Notes: a model not told the origin generated them from the letters alone. A stretch of DNA of 64,000 nt from Sarcocystis neurona (GCA_000727475.1 KL647296.1:186001-250000), one strand, 5' to 3'. Shown: positions 25,801 through 39,660, counted from the first letter of the stretch. A program made the numbers and translations.

Positions 25801-27621
25801 AACAGCTGCAGGTGTCCATATTTAGTCACCGCCGGTACAAGGCGTGTCTCCTGCAAGTTTACCATCACCGCAGGTAGACGTACATATACATATGTATAGA
25901 TCTATACACACAGAAAGCTATGCAGCATCCGCCCAGCATGCATGTATATATGTACGCATTCCCGTACGTACAGAAGAGGAGAGAAATACGCATATATGTA
26001 GGCTCACGTGAGATGCTCCCTGCGACAAGTGTCGCTGTCTCTATATGTGTGCGTAGCTAATTTTGTCCTTCAAATACGCCTTTGTGTCAAGAAGAATGCG
26101 CGTCCCTACCGAACCTCAGCGACGCACTTCCACCTTCCCCTCATGACACAGCTGTTTAATCATCTATGCCTGCATATACACACACGTTTGTATATCTTGG
26201 TATTCGCACGCATATATCTATTTTGGAAGTTACATACACATCCTTATACATATATATATATCCCTGCAGCTGTCCAAGTGCAGTTCGCAAGTACGTGTAG
26301 ACTCTTTAGATACCTCTCCAGATATACATATTTGCATACATAGATATTTGTGTGGAAGTTTCTTTGAAAGCCGAGGAGAAGCCGGAAAAACAGAAGCCAC
26401 ATACATTGGTATTTTACCCACATATTATTCTACGCAGGCGTGCAAGCCTCGTGCGAAGTATACACACACAGGCGGACAACTACATACACCGCGTGCGGCA
26501 GACAAGGGCACCTGTGTGCGGTATACAAAAGTATGTATTTATATTGACATACACACACAGGCACATCCGAAAATACAGGTACAAACCCGTAAAAGAGACC
26601 AAGACATATGTATACACATGCATCTACACACATCTACCTATGTATACCCGCTCAGGATAGACATACTTAGACATATACATAGATGTGTGTAGACGTACGA
26701 GCTTGTGTACTCTGATACGTATGTATGTACGAAGAGAGAGAGACACGCAGGGAGACAGATACAGATTGCCAATATATGTATATTATGTGGAGTTACAGCG
26801 TATATATATATATGCAGCTTCTAAGATAAGCCACTGGGAGATCCGTCGAAACCACGGATGGACGCCTGAAGTAGTGCAAACAGATCTACACAGATGGGTA
26901 GGGGAAGTAGAAAATATATTGATTTGCAGTACCTCAGAAGTAGAGAAGTGACTACGCGACGCACAACACTTCTCAGGGCGTTGCCGAGCGGAGCAACAGC
27001 AGCAACAGCGAGACAAAAAGGACACAGAAGAGGGGAAAGAACTGCAGGCACCACTGGGCACTTCATACACATATATATATATATATGAGAGAGAAACAGA
27101 GAGAAGATATAAGTCACACAGAAGACGCAGGCGCAACTTACACGTGTATGTGTCCACATTTGAAAAGAGAGAGAAACTGAAGAAGATAGAGGAATTGACC
27201 GACAGCAGTATATCATGCTTGAGAGAGAGAGGAATACATAGATAAAGCGCAGTATATTATATCTCTCTGTACAAATCTATGGAGACGGAGAAAGTGGGCT
27301 TGAGAGAGAGAAGAAGAAACAGACAGAGAGCAGTGTGTGTCACATCTCTCCCCAAGCAGAAATATGGAGCAAGAAAAATCTGATGTAGACGTGCCCGGGT
27401 GGGCCACACTTTGACGCTCAGAAAGATAGGGCGGCTTACCTCTTGACCAGGGGAACATGTGCAGCCGCAGCAGCGAGGGCCACGGGAGAGAGGCCGCTGG
27501 GTAAATGATACATGTCGCAGAAACTCTTCAATAGATCCATTGCAATGTCATCACAAAAGCCTTTTCTTGCGATGGCAGCTGCTACTTGAAACGGGTCTTC
27601 TTCCACCATTTGTTTTATTTC
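22824..27621 (-). CDS. Ankyrin-repeat protein, N-terminus unresolved
   Basis: Three exons are resolved: 27621-27440 (donor AAGAG|GTAAGC, phase 2), 25501-24837 (acceptor CTGAAG, donor GCTG|GTAAAA, phase 1) and 24220-22824. Together they give 747 codons and a stop. The joins restore ankyrin units: SPVALAAAAAHVPLVKRMLQ crosses the first junction. Further units are VTPLLAMAAC, NGVLHLAAARGKREVCKQLL, GATPLHLAAFAADAATVQVL and GETPLMLAVYGLQRDVASLL followed by LERGADVNAV. These repeats build protein-binding surfaces, so a scaffold or regulatory role is likely but unknown. After the repeats come a Leu-rich region, a charged coiled-coil-like stretch, and a C-terminal 200 residues rich in Ala, Pro and Lys. 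The acceptor at 24221 lies in a CAG run, so it could shift by one codon. The 616-nt second intron is open in several frames and might hide another exon. The initiator exon lies upstream of 27621. Confidence 0.8.
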
Positions 27622-30090
27622 CTGCGAGCACAACACACCGAGCGCGAAGAAGCAGCACCCAGAAATGACGCAGCAGGCGCAGCAGGAGGAGGCAGAGCCG
27701 ACGCATCAGTAGCAGCAATAGCAGCAGCAAGCAGAAGGAAGACAGCACTCGCAGCAATAGGAAGGAATGAACAAACAGGGAAACGAGACGCCAGGCAGGC
27801 TGGCTTCGCTCGAGGTACAAGAGCAGCCGCAGTCCCAGCGCCGCCGCCGCAGCAAAAGCACCTACAGCAGCACGAGGACCAGCAGCAGCAACGCAGAGAC
27901 GCCAGGTGTGGGCGCTACGGCGCGCCTACTGCAGGAGAGAAAAACAGCCGGCGCAGTAGCAACGCCTTCTCAGCAAGGTGCCTCTTGTGTCCACACGTGT
28001 AAGAGGACGGAAGGGGAGGAGGCGACGGCGAGACAAAAAGAGACACCCGGGAAGACAGACGGGAAGAGAAGGACAGACGACGAGGAAAAGAGAATGGAAG
28101 AGAATATCAGCGAGACAGGAGAGGAAAGAAAGGGAAGACAAATGAAGAGAGACAAATGCAGCAAAGCGACAAAAATTGTGTACGGGGCATTTGTGTGCCG
28201 AGATGCAGAAGGTCTTGCGCAGCAAGTTGGACCTTCCAGCCGCGTCCTGGGATCCGAGGCACGTATATACATCTTCCTACACATATTTAGCTGTATACTT
28301 GTCCGTTAGGAAAACTAAGGAATTCTTATATATACATACGTAGAGAGAAAGAAGAAACTAGACACACACATATACACATATATACATCGGTGTTCTGCTT
28401 GTAAAGAGAAATATATATATATATATATATGTAGATATAGATATCCACGTATATATAGAGAGAGAGACAGAAAGAGAAGGAGAGAAGTATGAGTACACAT
28501 GTAAATAAACACAGAGATGCAAATGTAGGTGTGATACGTAAATGTAGGTGTGATACGTAAATGTAGGTGTGAAGCAGGAAGTGCGTCTTGACAGAAACGT
28601 AAACGCGTCTTTGAAAAGACTCGAGGAGAAGCGCCAGCGTGTGGCTGTGGATTTGTGTAATATACGACTGCATCCGGCGTTTGACAAAAGCATACGCATG
28701 GGTCCATACGCATGCGTGTATGCACACGCTAATGTGGGCCACTTCTTCCTCTATCTCCACCTGTATGTACTGGCCGATTCACGCATAGACATCCATATAT
28801 ATACGTACGATTAAAAGTATCAAATATTCCCGTCTCTCTTTTTATATATACATGTGGACACATGTAGGAAGTGTACAACTATGGCACGCATGCAACAAGT
28901 GTGGATATACAGAGATCTCTGTGTAGAAAGACGTACAAGAGTTGGGAAGTGTTTTTAATACACACGGATATGTACGTGGACGTACGTTTCTTCCTCCTCT
29001 GCGTTGCTTTCTCTACGCGCCTACACAGATTCCCACGTCTAGGATCTGGGCGTGTCTATTGTACGAATAGGTAGGCGGCTGTTTCTTTCTAACATCTGTA
29101 CCTTGCTGCCTTGGCAGATATAGCCAGCGGTGCGTCCTTCATACGTTTGCTAAGTTGGGTTCACATGCAAAACATACACAAGTGTGTGTATATAGATATG
29201 TATGTATACATGCTCGTAGGCATGATTTTATGGAAGGTTAGATCTATACACATATTATCCGGTACAACGAGGGCCCTGGAAATTTATTCGCTCACCTCTC
29301 CACACATATGTATATATACACGTGTACGCTCCTATAGATAAAGAATTGCGTCTGCGCACATACGTATATGCCTACATATATGTAAATATACATAGGATTC
29401 TATGAGCAGACATTCACATATATATATGCTCTCCTGGAGATAAATATTCGCCTCTACCCCTACAGGTGAATACTCGGCTCTACACACATCCATATATGCC
29501 CATATATATACATATATATTCTGCGCACAGACATTCACACCAGCACATATATACATATATATTCGTGCGCATGAACATACGAATATCTTTTGGAGTGAGA
29601 CGTTGGTAGGGGGACGGGAAGTGAACTATTAGGATCTCTTTGAAACCTGTATGTGTGTGTGTGTGTGTGTGTGACATGCTGCAGGTCAGTTGCGGGGTCG
29701 CTGCTGTTAGTCAAGGAATTTCTGTCGCAGCACTTGCCCACAGCAGCAGTAAAAGCACCAACTTTCTTTCCCTCTCTCTCTATGTCTATCTGTGTCTCTC
29801 CTCGCTCTCCGTGCTTCTTTACGGCCCTGGACACATACGTGTATTTCTCCCTCTTCGTTCTCCCCCTGTTTTCTTCTTGCTCCTCCTCTCTTTTCGTCTT
29901 CTTCGTCTTCTTTTATTCTCCTTCTTCTCCCTCTGCTCTTCTTCTATTTCCTCTTCCCTTCTCTCTCTCTAGTCTTTCTCCCCTGCCGCAGTTGCTGCTG
30001 CCTTGCTGCTGCACTTCCTTCTTCCCTTCCTGCTGGCAACGAGCAACGCGCCTTGACCTCTTGCCTCTCTCTCTATATGTCTGGTCGCCT
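27622..30090. other. Spacer holding missing 5' exon(s) of the ankyrin gene
   Basis: The exon starting at 27621 has a normal acceptor (GCTCGCAG|GAA), so at least one more coding exon must lie here or further up. A GC-rich, coding-like patch at 28160-28260 is open on both strands and could not be assigned. The rest is simple sequence: (TA)n at 28410-28430, three copies of a 19-bp unit (AAATGTAGGTGTGATACGT) at 28516-28571, (TG)n at 29652-29673 and a pyrimidine-rich tract at 29760-30080. Confidence 0.4.
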
Positions 30091-33000
30091 TCATTCATCG
30101 GTGTGAAAATGCATACACATATATTGAAGGAGTGCAAACAGGCAGCACCGCACGTGTATTTGTGCCGCCTGTCCTCCGTGGCCACCGCCGCCCTGCTGCC
30201 GCGATAGGTCTTCTCTTCTCTGCAGCAGCGCGAGCATCACCGAGACAGTCTTGTGCTGTTGAAAAAATCTGAAGCACGTTGCTGCCGCTGCTGCTGTTGC
30301 TTTTTTTTTGCCGATCTGTTGCCCTGTTTCCGGCTTCCTGCTATTGCTCTCCTGCCCCTCTGCCTTTGCTGTTCTGCTCCTCGTACTGACGGTGCTCTGC
30401 CACTTGCTGTTCTGCGGCTTTGCTGTCCTGCTGCTAGTCCTGCGGCTGCTATTCCGCTGCTCACACACTGCTGCTCTGCTGCAGAATTACTTCTACGACT
30501 AGTGCTGCTGCTGTTGACACTGCTTCCTGTGCCGCGTCTGCTTTTCTTCTTTTTCTTTTGCTGTGTCGTGTAGTTGTCCCCCCCCCCCTACCTCGTCAGA
30601 GCCCGCTGCTCGTCCGAAGAGGCTTCTGTAGAACACCAGGAAGGCCGGAATGGGTCTGAGGTGCAGAGTAAAAGAAAGAGGAGGCGTGGCCCTGCCTAGG
30701 GCACCGGCGTATATTCGGATGCGATGCATGCAGGTGAGAGCTAGAGCGCTGTTTTTGCCGCAGCAGACGGCAGCGTTGTGCAATGCAGCGTAGAGCGGCT
30801 CGAGGACGGCAGCGGCAGGAGGGAGAGCAGCAACTCTGTTGAAGACTTTTTGCTGCTGCATATGCGTGAACTGCAGCTCCGCCATTCTCGTGTATAGCAG
30901 CACTTTCTCTCGGTAACAGACCGGGAGCACTGCGGCAGCTGCAATTGTCGCTCGGCGCATGCACGAAAGCGCTTGGTCCAGCTGCTGCTGCGGCTGCGAC
31001 AGCCAAAGTCCTGCAGCAACAACGTGAGCGTCGTACAATCGCCAGTGGTGCGGGTGCAGCACTACGCTGTAGCGATCAATGATCACCTGCAGGAGCAAAC
31101 GGGCGGCCAGAGGTCTCCCACGCTGCAGCGCTGCTGTTGCTGCTGCTCCGAGAAGACACACTCGCTGCTCGATAGCGCGGCACTGCGCCGACAGAAGCGT
31201 GGAGGCGCGGCCGCAGAAATTACATTGCCACGTCTCCTCTTCTTCGTCTGCCCGTGCCTGTAAAGCCTCCGCAAAAGGGGAAGAAGCAGAAAAGGAAGAA
31301 GGAGAGGGAGAAGGAGCCGAGGCAGAAGAAGAAGAAGCTGCCGCAGTAGAAGAGGACACGGGCATTACAGAGAGAGTGACACCAGAAGAGACTTTCATTG
31401 TGTGCGCGGAAAGGCCGCCACCTTTGCCCCCTTTTCCTCTTCTTCCACTTCCTCCTTCTCTGATTTTCGTCGTCGGTCCTGTTGCTTCTTCTCCTATTAC
31501 TTCCCGTGTCCCTGCAGCAGCTTCCTCTTCTTCGTTCGTAGCAGATACTGTTGCTGCAGCACGAGATCGCAGCTCCTTGCGGAGCACTTCAGCTAAAATT
31601 TTATAGGGGTCATCCTCGGCAAAAACGCGAGCTGCTGCTGCTGCTCCTGCATCGATTTGTTGCAGCAGCTCACGGATATGTGCTGGACGCACGCCAGTTC
31701 GTTCTTCCTCTTCTTCAGCTTCTTGAACCTCCGTTGTCACTACCCTGGGTCCTCCAGGTCGCCGCTGCCACTGCCGCTGCTGTGGCAGTCCCTTTTGCTG
31801 CTGCTGCTGCTGCGTGAGCAGCCCTTCGCGCATATACTTTTCCTGCTGCTCGGTCCAGATCTTCTGCCAGTAAAACTTGTGTCTGCGAAGCGGCCCGCCG
31901 CTGCCGTAAGCGCGCAGTCGCAGCAGCAACGAAGGAGAATTGTTCGGGTTGCAGTAGCCTCTGTTGCATACAGAGCAGCGAATTCCACGAAGATACCTGT
32001 TGTGTTCGGTCGGATCAGAGCAGCGCGAGCAGCCGCACGCAAAGACGCAAGGCAACGCGTACGGCTTCTTCCTGCTGCTGGTCGGCTCGAAGAGATCTGG
32101 CTCCATACAAATGCAAAGACTTCCTCCTGCGGGAACGTGGCAGATCGTTCGGACCGACACTTCCCCTCCGTCTGCGGAGAAGTCGACGCAGCACGTGGGG
32201 ATGCAGCTGTGCGGCAGCGCAGCAGTTGCCCCTGCAAAGACAAGGCCCACGGCTGCGGTGGGGTCTCGCCGACTCAACGCAGCAGCGGCAGACCCGCTGA
32301 CAACTGGCGGAGAATGCTGCAGCAGCAACAGCATCGCCTCGACAAGTTCTTCATGCTTGAGGAAGCAATATTGACGTGCATGCAGTTCTTTCTGCACCCT
32401 GCGCATGAGCAAACAAATCCGGTGGTAGAGCTCGGGCTGCCCGTCCTCCACGCTGCGGCGCAACGATGGCAGCGAAAACAGACGATCCAACATATCTAGC
32501 TGCGCCCCGCCTCTTTGTTGCTGTAGCATCTGCGCAGAGGCAGCAGCAGCACCCCCCCCCCCAGCAGCCGGCTCGGCCGCTCGGATAGCCGGGACACCTT
32601 GGTCGCGCTCCAGGCCTACCCGAGTGAGAAATCGAAAGAAATGCAGCACACTCGTCGGACTTACGTGAGACTCTTTTGCAGCAGCAAAGACAAATGGCAG
32701 CAACGCGCACTCCACCGCATGTACTCTCCCGTTCCGCATGAGGCACTCCCACGAACAAAAGACGAACGGACAGGTGTAGGGCGACTCTGTGCAAGCAAAG
32801 CCCCGGTCGGGTGTACGACGCTCCTGCAAACAGTGGAAACACGTGGTGAACAGACGCAGCTCTGTTCTCCTGCTGCTGCTCCCCTGCGCATCGCTGCTGC
32901 CGTTAGCAACTGGTTGGACGGAGGAAGAGTTGCCGCTCTTGCTGCTCCACCCGGGCCCGCAGGGGTCGAGGAGCTCCTCCACCAGCAGCATTGGCGTGGC

Positions 33001-34020
33001 GACGTACGGGCGTTCTTTGACAACGAGGTCGCCCGGTTCTAGAGTGGTGTTGGCGACGCAGCATATGCGACCGCCCTGTTTCATCGTAATGAAGCGGCTG
33101 TCGCCGAGAAGCCGCCGTCGAACGGCTTCCTTTTCCTCTTTTTCTTGAGCGTCCTGCAGAAACGAAGAAGATAAGTTGAAGAGGGCGGCTTTGTACTTCT
33201 GTGGGACCCGACACACTTGCTGCAGCAGCAGGTCCTCTGCAAGTCGCAGCGAGCGGCTGAAGCGCAGATCGCCAGGAGCGCAGAACAGGCCTGCCCAGCA
33301 CATGTCGATCGCATCCCCGTAGCGTCGCTGACGCATGTACAGCTGAATTGAGAACAAATACAACTCGGGGAGCCGGGGAAAACGTTGCAAATAATAACCC
33401 AGCAGATGCTCCGCGTCTGCGTATTGTCTGCGCTGCAGGAGCTCAGGAATTTTCAACCGCATGTAGGCCAGCTCACTCTGGATTTTGTTCTGCGCCTCCC
33501 GGATGTGTTTTTCGGCCTCTTGCTTCTCCTTCTCTGTCCTTTTTCTCGCCTCCTCGCCGCTCTCATCCTCATCGTCTTCCTCTTCCTCCTCGGACGTAGA
33601 AGAAGGAACAGAAGAAATGTCGCCTGGTCCGGCCACAAGCGCGTCTGCTGCCGCATGCTCTGCCCCGGCAGCCTGCTCTGACCCAGCTGCCGTCCCCGCT
33701 GCTACGACGATCCCTGCTTCGTCCCTAGGTGACGAAGCCAACCGCCCCTCCCTGGCACGCTCTGCCCGAGCTTGCTTCAAGCGGTGAGCCGCGTAACGTC
33801 GCTCGCGCCGCAGAAATGCGCGGAACGAACGCAGATGAATGTTCTCCTTCTGTTTCAAAAAAGTCGCCTGAGTGCGTGAAGTAGGAAGTTCGCTTGTCCC
33901 CGACCCTTCCGCTGCTCCTGCTAGTGCGTAGGCAGCGTAGGCAGCCGGGAGCTGCTCTTCCCGGTAGCCGGAGAGACTCTGGAGGCGCCGCAGCTCCCCT
34001 ACCGATATATAGGAAACCAT
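30091..34020 (-). CDS. SMYD4-like TPR/SET/MYND-domain protein
   Basis: A large exon, 34020-30592, gives 1,143 codons; a probable short last exon, 30255-30091 (54 residues), joins in phase 0. SMYD proteins are AdoMet-dependent lysine methyltransferases with a SET domain split by a MYND zinc finger. Here TPR-like helices lie at about residues 190-265, the first SET part at 300-355, and a MYND-like cluster (CFHC, later CPFVFCSWEC and HAVEC) at about 393-440. The second SET part with PHSCIPT is near 607 and the post-SET cysteines CGCSRC and CSVCNRGYC are at 660-690. A further CNFC zinc pair is near 930, with more helices after it. The order matches SMYD4. The canonical NHSCxPN is PHSCIPT and the catalytic Tyr of 'isY' is Met (ICM), so activity is doubtful. 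The start is ATG 34020; an in-frame ATG at 34212 is less likely. Acidic and poly-Ala/Ser inserts are frequent. The donor GTA is followed at once by G11. Confidence 0.85.
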
Positions 34021-37000
34021 AGCGGAAAGAAATCCAGTTACAGTGTGAACACACCGAGGACAGGAGGGCTGTAGACAGGAGTCTAGGAAAGCCATGGAGA
34101 AGCGGCAGGAAGGTGCGACGCCGCAGGTGGACCAGACACGACGTCGTGCGGGTGTATACCCTGCATGGGAAGTTGACTTGTGCAACTTGCTACAAGTCGT
34201 TTGCACCGCCAACGACTAGAATATGGGTGAGCAACGATGTGGGCATATACCGGAGACACAGCGTGTCTTCTTTTTTCAAAGAGAGAAGGAGTACAGTGAA
34301 AGCAAGAAAGACAAGGAGAACGTAGAGCAACTAGAGGGAGCTGAATACACACAGCGAGACAAACAGAAAAGCTGCAAATTCACGGATGTGGGAAGTGTAC
34401 GGAAGGAAATAGCGAGACAACATCGGCGTCCCAGGAGGGAAGGAAGTTTGTGGACGCACGGCGGAGAATCAGTGTGGGTACACCTCACAAGATGAGTTGG
34501 GCGTACACCGAGCATCATGTAACGGATTCACACAAAACACAGAATTCACTTGTACACTTAATTACGTAGATACGTGTGTGCGTAGAGCGGATGAGAGACA
34601 TTGGATTTTTTGTTTTGTTCTGCAAGGAGCGGTAGTATCCTACGCGAGAAAGAAACGACGGACGCGTGCAAGCGGAACTCACTACACCCCGGAAGTACGA
34701 GAATATACATGTTTGCTTGCAAAAAGTTGTGGGTACATCTTATAGGCTGCGGATGCGCACAGGGGGATATTAGAAATATTTTAGACTGGAAGGCAGTGGT
34801 GGACGGCGAAATAGAAAAAGGATGGATTGACGCAGACATTACGGAGGACAAAATGCGATTAGGGAACAAGGTAAACGGTGCAAGTCGGGTACTGGACGAG
34901 AAAATGTGGCAGAGACTGCGCAGGAGGACAACTTGCGACTACGTTTTATAAAGCAAAACAACCTGTCTGACCAGAATGGTGCAGAAACTTCTATGGAAGC
35001 TACTGCTGACCTGGCGTGTCTACTGGAGTGTTCTTCCAGAGATGCACACTCCTTCGGTGTCTAGTTTGTCTTGTCTGCTGCATGCTTGGTGTCACAGAAT
35101 TCATTGTTGTGCAACGTTGTCTCTCTGTTTTGCTGTCCCGTAGAACTCTTCTCTTTTTGCGAAGTTTTTTACTATCACACGATTTTTCGTCTCTGTAGTA
35201 GTGTTGTCCTTGGGTATCCTCTGCGGTTCTTGTTAATTCTGTTGGCTTTTTTCGTTGCATTTGGAAGAGCAGTCGTCATCAAGTGCTACCAGAAAGTTTT
35301 GTTGACTGACAACAGGAAGAATTTCGATCCCGAGTGAGAAACCGTGGGTTTCAACTGACAGCCGCATACTGCGGATGTGAAAGTGCACTACATTTTCGGT
35401 GCACCCACTCGTCTGTAGTGAAAAACCATTCACCACAGGGCAAAATGCGGCTGCGCGGCCACGACAGCCACACACAAACATACGTTCATCGATAACCAAT
35501 GAACAAGCGTTGGCGTTTATGTCTGAACACACGGGGAAAACGAAATGGTAGTGAGACACGAAGTCAGCCAAACTACTCGCAGCTGCAGCTTGTGGACGTT
35601 TCTCCCATGGTTGATGGGTAAACTGGGAAGTCCTCCCCAGGAGATTCTGGTGGTGGTTTCCCCTTTTTTATTCCCCCGTATCCTCAACGCCATTGCATAC
35701 ACAGCCATTCCATTGTGATACGCGAGGAGTAGCGAAGCAGGGACGCGTCAAAAATACGCTCGTCTTTCAGTGCAGAAGGTGCACATGGGAAATGCAGTGC
35801 ACACTAACAAATGCAGGAGCAAAAATCTGTAGGTTTCACGAGCGCTTCGTTGTGAGCACGTACTTTTTTCCAGCAGACACTTACAAGAAGAGTGAAATGG
35901 CTAGCTGGCAGCACGCTCGTGTCTTGCGTTGCAGCGGGGCTGGGGCTAGGAGGGAAAAACAGCGCGTGGCGTCTAACTAGTGCAATAGGAGGAAGCCGGG
36001 GAGGGAAACATTTCCGAAATACGAACACATATTGTGGACACAATTGCCAGAAAAGAACTTCTCCTATCCGTGCGTCACTCCGACTCTGGCTGTGTCCTCA
36101 AGCGCTCCTGCCATTTAGCTCGAACAACTCAGGTGAAAGGAAAGAGGACCAAAAAACACTTACATGACATATATGTATATATATATATATATATACGCAC
36201 ACACACACACACACACACGCAAAGACAAACACAAACGCATATTCGCACACAAGCGCACACCCACACCCACACTGATGACACCGACAGTGTGCTTCGTCAA
36301 CTAGCTGAAGTTGTTCAGGGCACGGGGGAAGCCGGTAAGAAGTTAGGCATCCACAGCAACACGTGGGCCAGTCTCGACGAAAATAGTGCGCAGTGGCAAC
36401 AAACTTATGACTGGAGCAGGAGGCCCCAGGACGCATCACACATGCAGCGCGAACACAAGACAACTTTCGTTTGCCCAGAAGCACGAAGCAAGCCTGCGTT
36501 TCCACTGGCTTGTGTGTATATTGTAGTCGCAAGTGCTGCAAGAAATTTTCGTTGGATAGTGAAGCGGACTATCACTACGTGCGCAGAGACAGAATTACTG
36601 CACCGGTGACCACAACTACAATAATTGCAACGACAAGCACCAGAAGCAGCCTAGACTATATTAAGTGCAATGCGTGAAGTGAAACTGCGGCTTATGCACA
36701 GGACCGCACAGCGACCTCCGCAGCTCTTCTGGGGAAATTTCCACCGCAGTAACAAAGTACTTGGCCGCCCACAAGTAAGACGTAACAAGAACCGTCTGCA
36801 ACTGCACTTGAGCATCGACAACTTGACCATTTATACAAGAAACATTCCACTGATCCCTTTCTCAACCAGTGAAGCTGTGTCGGCCAGGGTATGGCTTCGC
36901 CCAAGATGTGTCTCCGACGAAACATAGAGCAGTGACTGTTTGAAGGCGAGTAGTGCTGAGAGGAATGATGTGACGTAACAAAGAATGCTAAGGCATTGGA

Positions 37001-39660
37001 CCGTATGGCAGAAGCGAAGGCAACAGCTTTTGTGTCTACTCCACAAATGCATGTTCATACATATAAACGTAAACACGCGTGTCACCTCACGGATACAAGC
37101 GTATGCGGGCGTACTCACGTATGTGAATACGGTGGGAGATACATCTGTGCGGCTTCACCGTGCTGATCTACCGGTGGATGTTTGGACCCCCATTTTCTGC
37201 GGCTCGCTGCCGCGGTTTCCACGCCAGCGTCTCGGGGAAGCGGAAAAGCAGTGAATATCAGTTTACGTTTGCAGTTAAAACGGAGCAGGGATTGTCTACA
37301 ATTTATTCTGGCCCACCTGGCTTTAACTTCTGCTGACGTGTACTTTAACGCCCGCGGATCCCGTGGATGCAGGTATATTTTTCCAGAGTACGCACACAAC
37401 CACGTGTCCAATCTGTCTTCGTTCATCTCCGACTAAAAGTGTGTTGGTCTACATAAGAAAGTGATGTTGCAAGTGATGTTACACGTAATTCCCTTGAAAA
37501 TGCTACAAATTTTCTGCCTTCCCCACGCCGCTCACATTGTCGTAGGCCGCGTTCTGGTTCCACGGCACAGAAGAGAGGCTTAACCCGTTGAGTCACGTCA
37601 GGTAACGTTAGGTTGTTATCCTCTGTGCACTAAGATGACCGCAGTGTAAGGCGTGACTGCTTGTCTTGGACGGTATCGTTAACTAGCGGACATTTGTTTC
37701 TGGACGCTGACTCTATCCGACCAGACGCTGTAGTCGCTGGGGGTGACTGATGCATATTGGGGTTGCTGTTTCACGAATTCGCGTTGCACACAAACGTCTG
37801 GAGCGTACGCTACTACCTGACCCACCTACACTACTCATAAACACTCCATTGATCTCGGTTTACTTTTATTGCCAGTTACGCGGTGAACGAAATTCATTAT
37901 CGGAGTAACAAGAGACGAGCGGCCTGCTAAAAAGGAGTACAAGCACACGAGGTAGCCCCTGGTAATTAGCCTGTGGTGTAATCGCTCTGCAGTTTCCACA
38001 AATAACATGCCATCTGTCTTTCTTTGCCATATCTACAAAGAGTGTGAGTTAGTGGCAGCTCGAGAATTCAAGCAAACGCTCACCCCGCGGAAGTCTGCAA
38101 ATTTTCCTGGGCATATCCGCTCGTTTCTGCTGCGCCTGCGGTGCGTGCATTACTGTCTGTGGGAGGGTATGCGAAAGCCATGACATCCAGACAAGTTGCT
38201 TCCAGCAGCGGGCCCCATCCGTCTCTTCGTTGTAGTATAGAGAGTGTATGTGGTTACACGTCTGGGATATACACTACATATGCAGGTTTATCTGTGCTGG
38301 CGCCGGAGCCGGAAGGGCACACATGTACTGTATGCAGTATGTATCTGATGCTCATCAAATATACGATCGCGCGGGCTTGAATGCCAGGAACTGTCAACAT
38401 GTCTTTCTTCACTTGGCTTCATTTACAGATTCGACCTAACATATGCATGTGTACACTCACATACATTGTAGGCGTTAACCATACTATGTGTGGTATAAAT
38501 GTACACACATAGATACGCTGTACGCGTGCACCACACATGTTTGCGGTCTAAACATAAGTTTCTCATCGAACTGAATATACAAGTTGTGATACGGGAATCT
38601 ATTGGTCGCCTTCGCAAGCACGAAACGGTAAACAACGATTACGGTACGCAGATTGTCTCCATCATGCTTTCGATACTCTGTGAAAGCGTTCGACAGAGAG
38701 CTTTGAAAAAAAAGGCGCTAAACGCAGTCAGGCGCTCGCGTATACGCGTGGTAGAAAAACCAGCTTTACCTATGGTTTTCAGTATTCGGGAAATAGCACA
38801 GTAAACTGCAGACATGTGGGAACAGGTGGACGTTGTCTTTTATTCCGAAGGTGTGTGTGGCCGTGCACTCGTACCTGGTGGCCCGCTATTGAGAGCGTTT
38901 CGCTAGAGAAGGATTACAGGAGAAGCGGGCGAGACCACACCACAAAATTACCCGGCCCTTGAGTCTCTCACGAGACGGATTTATGGTGGTCCACAGGCGT
39001 ATTATACGAAAGTGGTGTCTTTGCTTAGCTCTTCGGAGGCAACAAAAGCAAGGACTGAAATACTACATTCGGGGAGAGTTCCGATTCCGCGGTCTGGCCT
39101 TCTACCTGTACATACCACATCTCATCGAAGGGGGAGTGCCCCCCTACGGTGGTCTTTTGAATCTCGTGGACAGGGCGAAACAGGTTGCCCAACGATACGC
39201 ATTCTCCCGTACGATCTAGGGTAAAATTATTCGACTTCACCCACTTCTCTCCTCGTACGCCCGCGTGACCACTCCTCCCCTGCGTGGTCCTCGTGCGCAG
39301 CGACTCATCTGAAAACGTGCAAGTGCATCAGAACACTTCATTCGACCACCATCTACCAATTTAGAGACACTCTGTCGCATGCCCGCTTTTATCGTTGGTT
39401 GAGCAAGAGAGCGTATTTATGGTCTGCCCAGCGGAGAGCGAGATCGGCATTTTTAATTAGTACAACATAATCTATATTTGCATCCGTCTGCACTCCTGGT
39501 CGTCACCTCCAGGACGGGATGCCTTCGAGAGCTTCCTTGCTGAGCTTTCAATTTATGGAAAGAATCTTTGTTGTGCTACACAGGGCTCGATGATGGGAAT
39601 ACCTACTGTGCACTTCGTTAGTTTCTATGATGTCGGCAACAATACGCACCTAGTTAACAT
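34021..39660. other. 5.6 kb stretch with unassigned coding-like patches
   Basis: No gene could be built. Patches with balanced residue use are: plus 34601-34951 (charged C-terminal half), plus 36270-36609 (SVLRQLAEVVQGTGEAG and a Trp/Gln-rich part), minus 37426-37115 (starts MNEDRLDTW, basic), plus 38499-38804, and plus 38959-39219 (frames open on both strands). No family motif was recognised. Microsatellites are few: (TA)n then (CA)n at 36172-36220. The stretch is clearly poorer in simple repeats than the flanking genes. Confidence 0.3.
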
